Source: Streptomyces endocoffeicus (GTDB lineage: Bacteria; Actinomycetota; Actinomycetes; Streptomycetales; Streptomycetaceae). Taken from it: a DNA stretch of 64,000 bases. Position 1 is the first letter of the stretch. Each line of letters starts with the position of its first letter. The notes under the pieces are model-generated. The model worked only from the letters and a program-made list of their open reading frames with translations. It was not told where the DNA came from and did not search any database. The stretch covers positions 1,612,001 to 1,676,000 of the forward strand of contig NZ_JAERRG010000001.1 of the NCBI RefSeq assembly GCF_016741935.1. Reading direction: 5' to 3'. A program made the translations under genes and the position numbers. This document shows, in pieces, positions 8,440 through 17,126 of the stretch.

Positions 8440-9917
8440 ACGGGTCCTCCGGGTCAGGAGCACGGCGAGGGACCGTGCGGTGATCACCACGGTGGAGGCC
8501 AGGGCGGCCGCGGCCGACCAGATGACGAGGGCGGGCCAGATGTAGACGAGCTGGGCCAGGGTTCCCTCACGGTTCATGAACAGGCCGATGATGTCGGTCA
8601 GTTGGGTGAACAAGACGATCGGGACGGCGCAGGGCAGCATGCGCAGACCCACTCGCCACAGCGGCCGGTCCGCGGTGCGCCGCGCCCAGCGGGTGCCCGA
8701 ACGGCCCCGAGCACGCCCAGCGCGATCGCCAGCAGGGTCAGCGCCGCGAGGACGTAGTCGGCCTTCATCGTGAACGGAGTGCGCACCGCCGGCGGCTTGC
8801 CCTGGGCCAGGTCGACCAGGCCGTCGAGCATGACGGCGGCGTCGTCCCCGGAGATCATGCCGGTGTTGGCCACGATCGCGATGCCGGTCCGGCTGTCGGG
8901 CAGCAGCGTCTGGATGGCGTTGTGGGTCAGGAGTTCCCCGGTGTGCCGGATCTGCCGGGGCTCCTCCCCGGACGGGCTCAGGGACCAGCCCATCGCGTAC
9001 TCGCGGCCCTTCGGCGGGGTGTGCATGACGTCGACGCTCCGCGCGGAGACGACGCGCCGCCCCGCCGCGGACACGCCCTGGTTGTTCTGGGCGATCAGCC
9101 ACTGGGAGAGGTCGTCGGCCGTGGTGACGACGCCGTGGCCGCCGGCCGCGAACCAGCGGGGGTGGGAGCGCGGGAACAGCATGCCGTAGGCGCGGACGTA
9201 GCCCCGGGCGTGATCGGGCATGTCATCGGTGGTGCCGACCGACTTGGTGTGGGTCATGCCCAGGGGCCGGAACACCTGGGTGGCCAGGTAGTCCGCGAAG
9301 GGCCGCCCGCTGACGACCTCGACCAGCCGTGCGGCGACGAAGTAGTTGGGGTTGTGGTAGTTCCACTCGGTGCCCGGCCGCGCGGCGAGCCGGGCACCGC
9401 GCATGTCCGCGACCGCCTCGGTGAGTGTGTGTGCCTGGGGCCGGGTGAGGTCGGGGTAGGCGGAGTCGGCCATGCCCGATGTCTGGTTCAGCAGCTGCCG
9501 TACGGTGATCTTCTCGGCCCGCCGGTCGGCCATCGTGAACTCGGGCAGATAGCGATGGGCGGGCTGGTCCAGGTCGACTCGGCCTTCCTCGACCAGGCGC
9601 ATGACGGCCATGGCGGTCATGGACTTGGAGAGCGAGGCCACGGGCACCGGTGTCCGCGCGGTCATGGCCTTCCCGGCCGCGGTGTGCCCGTATCCGGCCG
9701 CGTGCACGACCTGGTCGCCCCTGGTGACCGCCACCACGGCGCCCGGCAGGTCGGTCCGTTCCATATAGGCGTTGACGTAGGCGTCGATCGAGGCGGCGTT
9801 CAGGGTGGGGTGGGTTGGGGTGGTGGCGTGGGCGGTCGCCGGGCGGCCCAACGCCGTCGAGGCGATGAGCAGGGCAACCGCCAGGCGGAAGAGACGTCTG
9901 TATCCACGGATCGGCAT
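8440..9917 (-). pseudogene. Serine hydrolase (class C beta-lactamase/PBP fold), frameshifted before its C-terminal membrane domain
   Basis: From ATG 9917 the first frame encodes a signal peptide (ends TAHA-T), then a beta-lactamase-like D-alanyl carboxypeptidase/esterase domain with SxxK (SLSK), YxN (YHN in EWNYHNPNYF) and HTG motifs, so the catalytic domain is intact. After the first transmembrane helix (YVLAALTLLAIALGVLGAV) the frame runs out at 8598, while the natural continuation (TRWARRTADRPLWRVGLRML, then two membrane helices) is in another frame. The break is near 8697-8704, a one-base loss or two-base gain. Translation would still give a complete hydrolase domain with one anchor helix. 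The true 3' end is also lost next to the RibD fragment. ATG 9926 is an alternative start. Sequencing error cannot be excluded. Confidence 0.75.
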
Positions 9918-9974
9918 GGCGCTCATCCCACCGGGGCGGGGCGGGCGGCGCATTGGTGTACGTACGAGATCAGA

Positions 9975-9992
9975 GGTAGTGCGCGCACTACC
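9975..9992. promoter_or_regulatory. 18-bp palindrome between hydrolase and two-component genes
   Basis: GGTAGTGCGCGCACTACC is a perfect 18-bp palindrome in the divergent region between the serine hydrolase (start 9917) and the sensor kinase (start 10027). NarL/LuxR-type response regulators bind such sequences, and one is encoded two genes downstream, so this is the likely operator for autoregulation and for control of the hydrolase. Confidence 0.65.
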
Positions 9993-10026
9993 GACCGGGG
10001 ACGGCCGGCTCGCATATCTTCTGCGG

Positions 10027-11247
10027 GTGCCTTCTCGAACAGCCTGGCAGGCTCTCGCTCAGCATCCGTTGGGGTTCCTGGCCTCGGCCTGGCCCTGGCG
10101 GGCCTTGGCCTATCTGCTGTCCGGGGTCGTCTTCGGCGCGGTCGCCATGGTCACGCTGCTGACCATGGCCCTGGCCGGGCTGGTGTCGCTGATCGTGGGG
10201 GTGGGAGCCGTTCTCCTCCTCGCCGTGGCGCTGTCCGGCATCCTGGTCACCCGGATCGAACGCCGGCGGCTGCGGCTGGTGGACCCGGACCCGGCGCCGG
10301 ATCCGCACCGGGCCCCTGAACGCCCGGGGCCGCGGGGGTGGCTGGAGACCCGGCTGCGGGAGCCCGCGACCTGGCGGGAGCTGAGCTTCACCGCGGTGTC
10401 GATGACCGCCCTGTGGTGGATGGACCTGCTCGTCCTGGCCTTCGCCCTCGCCCTGCCCGTCCTGCTCATGACGTCGCCGATGGATGACCCCGGCGCGTGG
10501 CCGTGGCTGGTCATCGGCCTGTGCCTGCTGCCGGCGGCGCCGTACACCATCACCGCCTGGGCCGGCGCCCGTGCCGCGCTGACCCGCCTGATCCTGGCGC
10601 CCCGCGACGGCGAACTGGGCCGGGAGCTCACCGAGGTCCGGGCCTCCCGGGCGCGTCTGGTGGACGCCTTCGACGCGGAGCGCCGACGGATCGAGCGGGA
10701 CCTGCACGACGGCGCCCAGCAGCGGCTGGTCTCCATCAACGTCATACTCGGCCTGGCCGGTCTGGACGCGGAGCCGGGCTCGCCGGTGGCCCGGCAGCTC
10801 GCACAGGCCCAGGGCGAAGTCACCCTAGCCGTCAACGAGTTGCGTGAGCTCAGCCGGGGTGTGCACCCCAAGGCCCTCACCGACCATGGCCTCGCCGCGG
10901 CCGTCGGCAACCTCACCACCCGCTCCGCCCTGCCGGTCACCGTCGACATCCGGCTGCCGTACCGCTTGCCCGCGACCGTGGAGAGCACGGGGTACTTCGT
11001 CGTCGCCGAGGCCCTGGCCAACGCCACCAAGCACAGCCGGGCCACCCGGGCCGAGGTCCACGCCAGGCTGGACGCGGATGTCCTGACGCTGTCGGTCCGG
11101 GACAACGGCGTCGGCGGGGCGGACCCGGCCGCGGGCACCGGTCTGGTCGGCCTGGCCGACCGCGTCGCCGCGGCGGACGGCAGACTGCGGATATCCAGCC
11201 CGGCGGGCGGCCCTACACTGCTGCGCGTGGAGCTCCCGTGCCGCTGA
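10027..11247 (+). CDS. NarL-type sensor histidine kinase
   Basis: 406 residues. The N-terminal part has four or more membrane helices (about 22-75 and 125-180) without a large extracellular domain, so it probably senses a membrane or cytoplasmic cue. The HisKA_3 dimerisation helix contains the phosphoacceptor His in RRRIERDLHDGAQQRL (about residue 227), and the ATPase domain has EALANATKHS (N box) and DNGVGGAD (D box). GTG 10027 begins the only stretch with family character and follows the palindrome by 34 bases. It overlaps the response regulator gene by 10 bases, forming a standard two-component operon. Input signal unknown; the divergent hydrolase is a candidate target. Confidence 0.9.
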   Translation: MPSRTAWQALAQHPLGFLASAWPWRALAYLLSGVVFGAVAMVTLLTMALAGLVSLIVGVGAVLLLAVALSGILVTRIERRRLRLVDPDPAPDPHRAPERPGPRGWLETRLREPATWRELSFTAVSMTALWWMDLLVLAFALALPVLLMTSPMDDPGAWPWLVIGLCLLPAAPYTITAWAGARAALTRLILAPRDGELGRELTEVRASRARLVDAFDAERRRIERDLHDGAQQRLVSINVILGLAGLDAEPGSPVARQLAQAQGEVTLAVNELRELSRGVHPKALTDHGLAAAVGNLTTRSALPVTVDIRLPYRLPATVESTGYFVVAEALANATKHSRATRAEVHARLDADVLTLSVRDNGVGGADPAAGTGLVGLADRVAAADGRLRISSPAGGPTLLRVELPCR

Positions 11248-11885
11248 ACATCGTGCTCGCCGAAGACTCACCGCTGTTGCGGGACGGCCTGGTCAGCGTG
11301 CTCACCCGCTTCGGCCACCGGGTGTCGGCGGCCGTCGGCGACGCCGACGCGCTGATCGCCGCGGCCCATGAGCACGACCCCGACATCGTCATCACCGATG
11401 TGCGGATGCCACCGGGCAACGCCGACGACGGCCTCCGCGCCGCGGTCGCGCTGCGCGGCCACCGCGCCGGCCTGCCCATTCTGGTGCTCAGCCAGTACAT
11501 CGAGCAGTCCTACGCCACCCACCTGCTCGACCTAGGCAGCGAGAGCGGCATCGGCTATCTGCTCAAGGACCGGGTCAGCGCCGTCACCCACTTCGCGAGC
11601 GCGGTCGAGCAGGTGGCCGCCGGGGCGACGGTCATGGACCCCGAGGTGGTGCGCCAGCTCCTGCGCCGACGGCAGGATCCCTTGCGGCGGCTCACGCCCC
11701 GGGAGCGCGAGGTCCTCTCCCTCATGGCCGAGGGACGCTCCAATGCCGAGATCGCCCGCGGCCTCTATGTCACCGAGGCCGCGGTCAACAAGCATGTCAG
11801 CTCCATCCTCCAGAAGCTCGACCTCCGGCTGGACGGCCACGGTCACCGGCGCGTCCTCGCGGTGCTCACCTACCTGCGCGCCTGA
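11238..11885 (+). CDS. NarL/FixJ-family response regulator
   Basis: 215 residues: receiver domain 1-125 with the acidic pair (AED near residue 10), phosphoacceptor Asp in DIVITDVRMPP (about 54) and Lys in LLKDRV, followed by a LuxR helix-turn-helix at about 152-200 (LTPREREVLSLMAEGRSNAEIA, VNKHVSSIL). It starts with GTG inside the kinase gene and is its cognate partner. The likely binding site is the 18-bp palindrome at 9975-9992. The gene ends 16 bases inside the convergent glycosyltransferase gene, so the two 3' ends overlap. Confidence 0.93.
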   Translation: MPLNIVLAEDSPLLRDGLVSVLTRFGHRVSAAVGDADALIAAAHEHDPDIVITDVRMPPGNADDGLRAAVALRGHRAGLPILVLSQYIEQSYATHLLDLGSESGIGYLLKDRVSAVTHFASAVEQVAAGATVMDPEVVRQLLRRRQDPLRRLTPREREVLSLMAEGRSNAEIARGLYVTEAAVNKHVSSILQKLDLRLDGHGHRRVLAVLTYLRA

Positions 11886-13102
11886 CCGTCCGATGCCCCG
11901 GCGTCGAGGAGCAGCTTCGCGGCCACCGTCGTCCCGTCGGTGGGCATCGTGCCCGCCACGGCCCTCGCCCGCGCCCGGGTCCCGGGGGTCAGGGCCGTCT
12001 TCAGCGCGGCCGACAGGGAGTCGAGGGTCGGGGCCGGACCGTCGTGTGCCACGCCGATGCCCAGCTCGGCCACCCGGGCGGCCCAGTGCGGCTGGTCCGC
12101 GATCTGGGGGACCACCACCTGAGGCGCGCCGGCCTTGGCGGCTGTCGTCGTGGTGCCCGCGCCACCGTGGTGGACGACGGCGGCCACCCGGCCGAACAGC
12201 GCCTGATGGTTGACCTCGCCCACGGCCAGGCAGTCGTCCCGGTCGTCGATCGGGGCCAGTTCGGCCCAGCCGCGGGCGAGGAGCACGCGGTGGCCCTGCG
12301 CGCGGACCGCCTCGACGGTCACCCGGGCGAGGTCGGTCGAGGTGTGCATGGCCATGCTGCCGAAGCCCACGTACACCGGCGGTTCACCGGCGTCCAGGAA
12401 GGCCTCCAGCTCATCCGGGAGCGGACGTTCGTCCGGCAGGATCCACGCCCCGGTCTGTACGAGGTCGAGTTCCGTCATGTCCTGCCACGGGCCCAGGACC
12501 GGATCCGCCGCCAGCAACGCCCGGTCGGTGAAGACGTAGTCGCGGACGTTGTCCACCGGCGGCAGGCCGATCGCCGCCCGGTGGCGGTTCTCCGCCTCGC
12601 CGTACAGTTCGTTCACGCGCTGGGCGTCCTGCTCCCACAGCACCTTGAGGTCGGTCTCCTCCGGGGGCGACGGCGTGCCGGGCCGCTTCCCGGGACGGAA
12701 GTGCCGCGAGGGCAGTCCGAACGGATGGAAGCACGCGAACACATAGCGGATGCCCAGCTTCTCGGCCACCGAGCGGGCGCCGGCCGGCATCAGGCCGGTC
12801 GCGAGGAGCACATCGCATCCCTCGGCCGCCGCGGCGAGCGTGTCGAACCGCGCGGCGACCAGCTCGGGCGCGAGCCAGAACGCGTCCCGCGCCGACGGCG
12901 GCCGCTCGCCGGTCACCACCGAGCGCACCGTCGGGCCGAGCGGCACCAGCTCCACACCGACACCGGCCAGCAGCGCCGCGAACTCCTCGTCCGGCGGCGC
13001 GCACACCCGCGCCTCCGCGCCGAGTTCCCGCAACCGCACCGCGAGTCCCGCCAGCGGTTCGACGTCCCCGCGCGACCCCCATGACGACAACACCACACGC
13101 AT
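11870..13102 (-). CDS. GT1-family glycosyltransferase (macrolide/glycopeptide type, GT-B fold)
   Basis: 410 residues. The N-terminal GT-B domain begins MRVVLSSWGSRGDVEPLAGLA, the signature of UDP-sugar-dependent natural-product glycosyltransferases, and the C-terminal domain contains the nucleotide-sugar motif HHGGAGTTTTAAKAGAPQVV followed by PQIADQPHWA. Members add a hexose to macrolides, glycopeptides, sterols or antibiotics for self-protection. ATG 13102 is preferred to upstream in-frame ATG 13147 because the fold starts here and GGGGAG lies 8 bases upstream. No biosynthetic cluster is adjacent, so a detoxifying or lone tailoring role is as likely as a biosynthetic one. It converges on the response regulator with a 16-base overlap. 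Confidence 0.88.
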   Translation of the reverse strand: MRVVLSSWGSRGDVEPLAGLAVRLRELGAEARVCAPPDEEFAALLAGVGVELVPLGPTVRSVVTGERPPSARDAFWLAPELVAARFDTLAAAAEGCDVLLATGLMPAGARSVAEKLGIRYVFACFHPFGLPSRHFRPGKRPGTPSPPEETDLKVLWEQDAQRVNELYGEAENRHRAAIGLPPVDNVRDYVFTDRALLAADPVLGPWQDMTELDLVQTGAWILPDERPLPDELEAFLDAGEPPVYVGFGSMAMHTSTDLARVTVEAVRAQGHRVLLARGWAELAPIDDRDDCLAVGEVNHQALFGRVAAVVHHGGAGTTTTAAKAGAPQVVVPQIADQPHWAARVAELGIGVAHDGPAPTLDSLSAALKTALTPGTRARARAVAGTMPTDGTTVAAKLLLDAGASDGQARR

Positions 13103-13204
13103 ATCGCAAACTCCCCGTTTCCCCAGGTCCTGGCATCGGCCGCCCATCCTGAGGCACGCCCCGGGGCTTGCCGCAAGCCCCCCGGTGCGCTATAGGTTGA
13201 TAGT

Positions 13205-13228
13205 GGCAGGGAGGAGTACCTCCCTGCC
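13205..13228 (-). terminator. Perfect 10-bp hairpin after the ECF sigma gene
   Basis: GGCAGGGAGG-AGTA-CCTCCCTGCC. It lies between the sigma factor stop (13311) and the glycosyltransferase start (13102), both on the minus strand, so it most likely ends the sigma transcript. No clear T-run follows on that strand. Confidence 0.6.
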
Positions 13229-13267
13229 TTCGCTGTTTCGTCAGCCGAGGCCCGTCGGGCCGGGTCC

Positions 13268-13323
13268 GTCAGCCCGGGTTCGTCAGTCCAGGCCCGTCAG
13301 TCCAGACCCGTCAGTCCAGGTCC
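13268..13323. repeat. 14-bp tandem repeat at the sigma gene stop codon
   Basis: Four copies of a unit close to GTCAGTCCAGGCCC begin at 13268, 13282, 13296 and 13310. The copy at 13310 includes the TGA stop codon (13311-13313, minus strand). The other copies lie in the 3' untranslated region. Confidence 0.8.
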
Positions 13324-14201
13324 GCCAGATCGAGCCCGCTCAGCCGCTCGGGGTCGGCCAGGATGTCGACCGCCACGATCCTGCCGTCCGCGACCGTGAA
13401 GGCCAGCACCGAATACGGCCGCCCCTCCCGCGAACTGACCACGCCCACGGCCCCGTTGACGAGCGCGGGCCGGGCGTGGAGGCCCGGTCCGCTGAGGCGG
13501 GAGAAGGTGAGCGCCTGGTCCGCCACGGCGGCGGCGCCGCGCACCTCGCGCGGGGCGCGGGCGGGCGCGGAGCCGTAGTCGGCGCGCAGCACCACATCCG
13601 GGTCGAGCACGGCGATCAGCCCCTCGAAGTCGCCGTCGCGCGCGGCGGCGAGGAAGGCGCCCACGACCTCGCGCTGCCGGGCGAGGTCCGCGTCGGGGAC
13701 CGGGGCCGCTCCCCGCACCCGGCGGCGGGCGCGGCTGGCGAGCTGACGGGCGGCGGCCGGGGTGCGGTCGACGATGGGGGCGATCTCGTCGAACGGCACG
13801 GCGAACAGATCGTGCAGTACGAAGGCCAGCCGCTCGGCGGGGGCCAGCGTCTCCAGGACGACCAGCAGGGCGAGGCCGACGGAGTCGGCGAGCAGCGCCT
13901 GGTCCTCGGGGCCGGGCCCGCTCGCACGGCTGATGACCGGGTCCGGGAGGCGCACGCCCAGGGGCTCCTCGCGCCGGGCGGTGCGCGAGCGCAGCATGTC
14001 CAGGCAGACCCGGCCGACGACGGTGGTCAGCCAGCCGCCCAGGTTCTCCACCGCGCCGGTGTCGGAGCGGCTGAGCCTCAGCCATGCCTCCTGGACGGCG
14101 TCGTCCGCCTCGCTCAGCGAGCCGAGCATGCGGTAGGCCACCGCGCGCAGATGGCCGCGGTTGGCCTCGAAGCCCTCCGCCAGAAGGTGGTTCTCGTTCA
14201 T
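13311..14201 (-). CDS. ECF41-type RNA polymerase sigma factor with C-terminal SnoaL-like domain
   Basis: 296 residues. Region 2 (RAVAYRMLGSLSEADDAVQEAWLRL, GWLTTVVGRVCLDMLRSR) and region 4 (LAPAERLAFVLHDLFAVPFDEIAPIV) are clear, followed from about residue 180 by an NTF2/SnoaL-like domain ending in VADGRIVAVDILADPERL. This architecture defines ECF41 (SigJ-like) sigma factors, in which the C-terminal domain replaces an anti-sigma factor. The motif DGGGR, common in the linker of the group, is replaced by a diverged DYGSAPA segment. The usual partner gene (a carboxymuconolactone-decarboxylase-type oxidoreductase) is absent here. An ECF41-like promoter lies upstream at 14251-14277. AAGGGG precedes the ATG by 11 bases. 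Confidence 0.9.
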   Translation of the reverse strand: MNENHLLAEGFEANRGHLRAVAYRMLGSLSEADDAVQEAWLRLSRSDTGAVENLGGWLTTVVGRVCLDMLRSRTARREEPLGVRLPDPVISRASGPGPEDQALLADSVGLALLVVLETLAPAERLAFVLHDLFAVPFDEIAPIVDRTPAAARQLASRARRRVRGAAPVPDADLARQREVVGAFLAAARDGDFEGLIAVLDPDVVLRADYGSAPARAPREVRGAAAVADQALTFSRLSGPGLHARPALVNGAVGVVSSREGRPYSVLAFTVADGRIVAVDILADPERLSGLDLADLD

Positions 14202-14250
14202 CGGTCATATCCCCTTGTCCGGACCGCACCGTCGCAGGCCACACCGTGCT

Positions 14251-14277
14251 GACGGATGGGCCGGGCGCGATGTGACA
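14251..14277 (-). promoter_or_regulatory. ECF41-type promoter (TGTCACA-N16-CGTC)
   Basis: On the minus strand, TGTCACA (complement of 14271-14277) is followed after 16 bases by CGTC (complement of 14251-14254). This matches the promoter described for ECF41 sigma factors, and the sigma gene starts 50 bases downstream, so positive autoregulation is likely. Confidence 0.75.
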
Positions 14278-14312
14278 GAGAGGCGGGACGGACCGTGCAC
14301 CCGTCCAGTCCC

Positions 14313-14341
14313 TTGACGCGCTGCGATCACATCATTACACA
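14313..14341 (+). promoter_or_regulatory. Probable cellulase promoter
   Basis: TTGACG (14313-14318), 17-base spacer, weak -10 TACACA (14336-14341). The predicted transcription start near 14348 falls inside the CebR-like palindrome, as expected for repression. Confidence 0.55.
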
Positions 14342-14344
14342 AGT

Positions 14345-14358
14345 TGGGAGCGCTCCCA
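14345..14358. promoter_or_regulatory. CebR box upstream of GH9 cellulase
   Basis: TGGGAGCGCTCCCA is a perfect 14-bp palindrome identical to the operator recognised by CebR, the LacI-family cellulose/cello-oligosaccharide repressor of Streptomyces. It lies 28 bases before the cellulase ATG and over the likely transcription start, so the gene should be induced by cellobiose or cellotriose. Confidence 0.88.
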
Positions 14359-14386
14359 TGCCTCCCACTCCCCAGGAGGGTCCCCC

Positions 14387-16219
14387 ATGTCCCTGCCCCT
14401 GTTACGCCGTCCGCGCGGTACGCGGGCCGCCACCGCACTGCTCACCGGTGCGCTGCTGCTGATCGCGGCCCAGTCCGCGCCTGCCGGAGCGGACTCCCCC
14501 ACGGCTCCCGCGGCTGCCGCGCCCTCCGCCGTCCAGGTCAATCAGCTGGGGTATCTGCCGGACGGCCCCAAACGCGCCACCGTCGTCAGCGCGAGCACCA
14601 CCGCCCTGCCCTGGCAGCTGCGCGACGCCGCGGGGCGGACGGCCGCCTCGGGCACCACCACCGTACGGGGCGCGGACGCCGCCTCCGGGCAGTCGGCGCA
14701 TCTGGTGGACTTCTCCGCGTACCGAGGGACGGGCACCGGCTACACGCTCACCGTGGACGGGCGGACCAGCCACCCCTTCGACCTCCGCGCGAACCTCTAC
14801 GACGGGCTGCGCGCGGACGCGATGTCCTTCTTCTACCAGCAGCGCAGCGGCATTCCCATCGAGGCGTCGCTCGCCGGCGCCGACTACGCGCGCCCGGCGG
14901 GCCATCTGGGCGTCGCCCCCAACCGGGGTGACACCGCCGTGCCCTGCGTCAGCGGGGTGTGCGACTACACCCGGGATGTGCGCGGCGGCTGGTACGACGC
15001 CGGTGACCAGGGCAAATACGTGGTCAACGGCGGACTCGCGGTCTGGCAGCTGGTCAACTCCTTCGAGCGCGCCAAGCGTACGGGGCACGCGGCCGCGCTC
15101 GGGGATGCCACGCTGCGCGTCCCCGAGCGCGGCAACGGGATCCCCGATGTGCTCGACGAGGCACGCTGGGAGCTGGAGTTCCTGATGCGCATGCAGATCC
15201 CGGAGGGCAAGCCGCGGGCGGGCATGGCCTTCCACAAGGTCCATGACGCCGCCTGGACCGGACTGCCCACCCGGCCGGAGCAGGACGCCGAGCCGCGTGA
15301 GCTGCACGCGCCGTCCACCGCCGCCACCCTCAACCTGGCCGCCGCGGCGGCGCAGTGCGCCCGGGTCTACGCCCCGTACGACGCCGCCTTCGCCGCCCGC
15401 TGCCTGGACTCCGCGCGCCGCGCCTGGGCCGCCGCGCGGGCGAACCCCGGTGTGCTCGCACCGGCATCCGACTCCACCGGCGGCGGGGCGTACGACGACA
15501 GCGAGGTGGGCGACGAGTTCTACTGGGCGGCGGCGGAGCTGTACGCGACCACCGGGGAGGCGCGGTACCGGGACGCGGTCACCTCCTCGCCGTACCACAC
15601 CGCGAGCGATGTGTTCGCCCCGGTCGGCTTCAGCTGGCAGGACACCGGGCCCCTCGGCCGGATCGTCCTGGCCACCGTCCCCAACGGCCTGCCCGCCACC
15701 GACCTCGCCCGCGTCCGCGCCTCCGTGGTGTCCGCGGCCGACGCCCGCTTGAGCACGATGGCCGCTCAGGGCTACGCGGTGCCGCTTCCGGCGGACGGCT
15801 ACGTATGGGGCTCCAACGGCCAGGTGGCCAACAACGGGACCGTCCTGGCCGTCGCCTACGAACTCACCGAGCAGCGGCGGTACCGCACCGGGGCGCTGGA
15901 GACGCTGGACTATCTGCTCGGCCGGAACGCGCTCGGCCAGTCGTATGTCACCGGCTACGGCGAGCGCGCCTCGCAGAACCAGCACCACCGCTTCTGGGCA
16001 CACCAGTACGACGCCTCGCTGCCGAACCCGCCCGCCGGATCGATCGCGGGCGGCGCGAACTCGGGGCTGCAGGATCCGGTGGCGCAGGAGAAGCTCCCCG
16101 GGTGCGCGCCCGCGGCGTGCTACATCGACGACATCGGCTCGTACTCCACGAATGAGGTGGCGATCAACTGGAACGCGCCGCTGGCGTGGCTGGCCGCGTT
16201 CGCCGCGGAACGCGGCTGA
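14387..16219 (+). CDS. Secreted GH9 endoglucanase with N-terminal Ig-like domain
   Basis: 610 residues: signal peptide about 1-35 (RRPRGTR, hydrophobic core, cleavage near AGA-DS), an Ig-like CelD_N domain about 47-130 ([16 protein letters not shown]) and a GH9 (alpha/alpha)6 catalytic domain to the end. GH9 hallmarks are visible: [17 protein letters not shown] with the nucleophile-water Asp pair, and the C-terminal [13 protein letters not shown] block with the catalytic Glu. It hydrolyses cellulose or mixed-linked glucans outside the cell. No carbohydrate-binding module is seen. AGGAGG stands about 8 bases before the ATG. Regulation is by the CebR box just upstream. It is followed by a bidirectional terminator. 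Confidence 0.93.
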   Translation: MSLPLLRRPRGTRAATALLTGALLLIAAQSAPAGADSPTAPAAAAPSAVQVNQLGYLPDGPKRATVVSASTTALPWQLRDAAGRTAASGTTTVRGADAASGQSAHLVDFSAYRGTGTGYTLTVDGRTSHPFDLRANLYDGLRADAMSFFYQQRSGIPIEASLAGADYARPAGHLGVAPNRGDTAVPCVSGVCDYTRDVRGGWYDAGDQGKYVVNGGLAVWQLVNSFERAKRTGHAAALGDATLRVPERGNGIPDVLDEARWELEFLMRMQIPEGKPRAGMAFHKVHDAAWTGLPTRPEQDAEPRELHAPSTAATLNLAAAAAQCARVYAPYDAAFAARCLDSARRAWAAARANPGVLAPASDSTGGGAYDDSEVGDEFYWAAAELYATTGEARYRDAVTSSPYHTASDVFAPVGFSWQDTGPLGRIVLATVPNGLPATDLARVRASVVSAADARLSTMAAQGYAVPLPADGYVWGSNGQVANNGTVLAVAYELTEQRRYRTGALETLDYLLGRNALGQSYVTGYGERASQNQHHRFWAHQYDASLPNPPAGSIAGGANSGLQDPVAQEKLPGCAPAACYIDDIGSYSTNEVAINWNAPLAWLAAFAAERG

Positions 16220-16225
16220 CCGGGC

Positions 16226-16253
16226 GGGCGAGGGGTCTCCCGGCCCCTCGCCC
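16226..16253. terminator. Bidirectional terminator between cellulase and glutathione peroxidase
   Basis: GGGCGAGGGG and CCCCTCGCCC are perfect 10-bp arms with an 8-base loop, placed in the 52-bp gap between two convergent genes. Confidence 0.75.
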
Positions 16254-16271
16254 CACCCCCTTCGCCTCATC

Positions 16272-16760
16272 TCACCGGGGCAGCTGCGCCTCGATCGCGG
16301 CGACGACATCGTCCGCCTCCGGCTCGGTCCGCGGCCGGAACCGGCCCACGACCTCACCGTCCGGCGAGATCAGGAACTTCTCGAAGTTCCACTGCACATC
16401 CCCCGCCTCGCCCTGCGCGTCCGCCGTTCCCGTCAGCTCGGCGTAGAGCGGATGCCGCTGCTCGCCGTTGACATCGATCTTCTCCAGCAGCGGGAAGGAC
16501 ACCCCGTAGGTCGTCGAGCAGAACGTCTGGATCTCCTCGCTCGTCCCCGGCTCCTGCCCCGCGAACTGGTTGCACGGAACCCCCAGCACGGTGAACCCGC
16601 GCCCGGCATAGCGCTGCTGCAGCCGCTCGAGCCCCTCGTACTGCGGGGTCAGACCGCACTTGGACGCCACATTGACCACCAGCAGCGCCGCACCCCGATG
16701 CTCACCGAGCGAGGTCGGCTCGCCGGTGAGGGTGCGCAGGGGGATGTCGTACAGGCTCAT
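16272..16760 (-). CDS. Glutathione peroxidase family thiol peroxidase
   Basis: 162 residues, full length. Peroxidatic Cys in NVASKCGLTPQYEGL (about residue 35), Gln in CNQFAGQEPG (about 70) and Trp-Asn in VQWNFEKFLI (about 127) form the catalytic tetrad. In actinobacteria these cysteine homologues usually run on thioredoxin or mycothiol rather than glutathione. Cytoplasmic, single gene. A Cys near residue 80 (EIQTFCSTTYG) is the probable resolving residue. It converges on the GH9 gene with a terminator between. Confidence 0.92.
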   Translation of the reverse strand: MSLYDIPLRTLTGEPTSLGEHRGAALLVVNVASKCGLTPQYEGLERLQQRYAGRGFTVLGVPCNQFAGQEPGTSEEIQTFCSTTYGVSFPLLEKIDVNGEQRHPLYAELTGTADAQGEAGDVQWNFEKFLISPDGEVVGRFRPRTEPEADDVVAAIEAQLPR

Positions 16761-16856
16761 GGGATCTACCGCCTTCGTCGTTCGGTGGGTGAGCCCAATC
16801 TATGGGGGTCCCGGTAGTTCTCAAGACACGGGGCCGACCCGCCCTAAGCAACCAAG

Positions 16857-16887
16857 GTTGACTATCGCCATTAGTCAACTACAGTTG
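16857..16887 (+). promoter_or_regulatory. Leaderless promoter with overlapping inverted repeats
   Basis: GTTGACT (16857-16863) and AGTCAAC (16873-16879) are perfect 7-bp inverted arms. CAACT (16876-16880) pairs with AGTTG (16883-16887), so the second arm is shared by two dyads. TTGACT (16858-16863) can serve as -35 and TACAGT (16880-16885) as -10 with a 16-base spacer; the ATG at 16893 is 8 bases beyond, implying a leaderless mRNA. Confidence 0.6.
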
Positions 16888-16892
16888 CTTAC

Positions 16893-17126
16893 ATGCCGGC
16901 AGAAGACGTACCCGTACCCGAGGGACCCGCCGACGCTCTGGCGGCCGTCGTGGCGCTGCGGCGCCTGGCCGACCAATTGGAGGACGCCGCCGTGGAGCAG
17001 GCCATGCGCGCGGGCTGGAGCTGGCCCGACGTCGCCGAGGCCCTCGGCGTCACCCGTCAGGCGGTCCACAAGAAGCACGCCAAGCGGCTCATCGCCGTCG
17101 GCGTCACGCTGAGGAGGCGACAGTGA
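16893..17126 (+). CDS. Small helix-turn-helix protein, partner of Clp-N protein
   Basis: 77 residues. After an acidic N-terminus, ALAAVVALRRLADQLEDAAVEQAMRAGWSWPDVAEALGVTRQAVHKKHAKRL forms a typical HTH of the type found next to Clp N-terminal domain proteins in actinobacteria. Its TGA overlaps the GTG of the next gene. It has no recognisable ribosome site and is probably leaderless. It likely binds the inverted repeats in its own promoter; what stress it answers is not shown by sequence. Confidence 0.82.
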   Translation: MPAEDVPVPEGPADALAAVVALRRLADQLEDAAVEQAMRAGWSWPDVAEALGVTRQAVHKKHAKRLIAVGVTLRRRQ

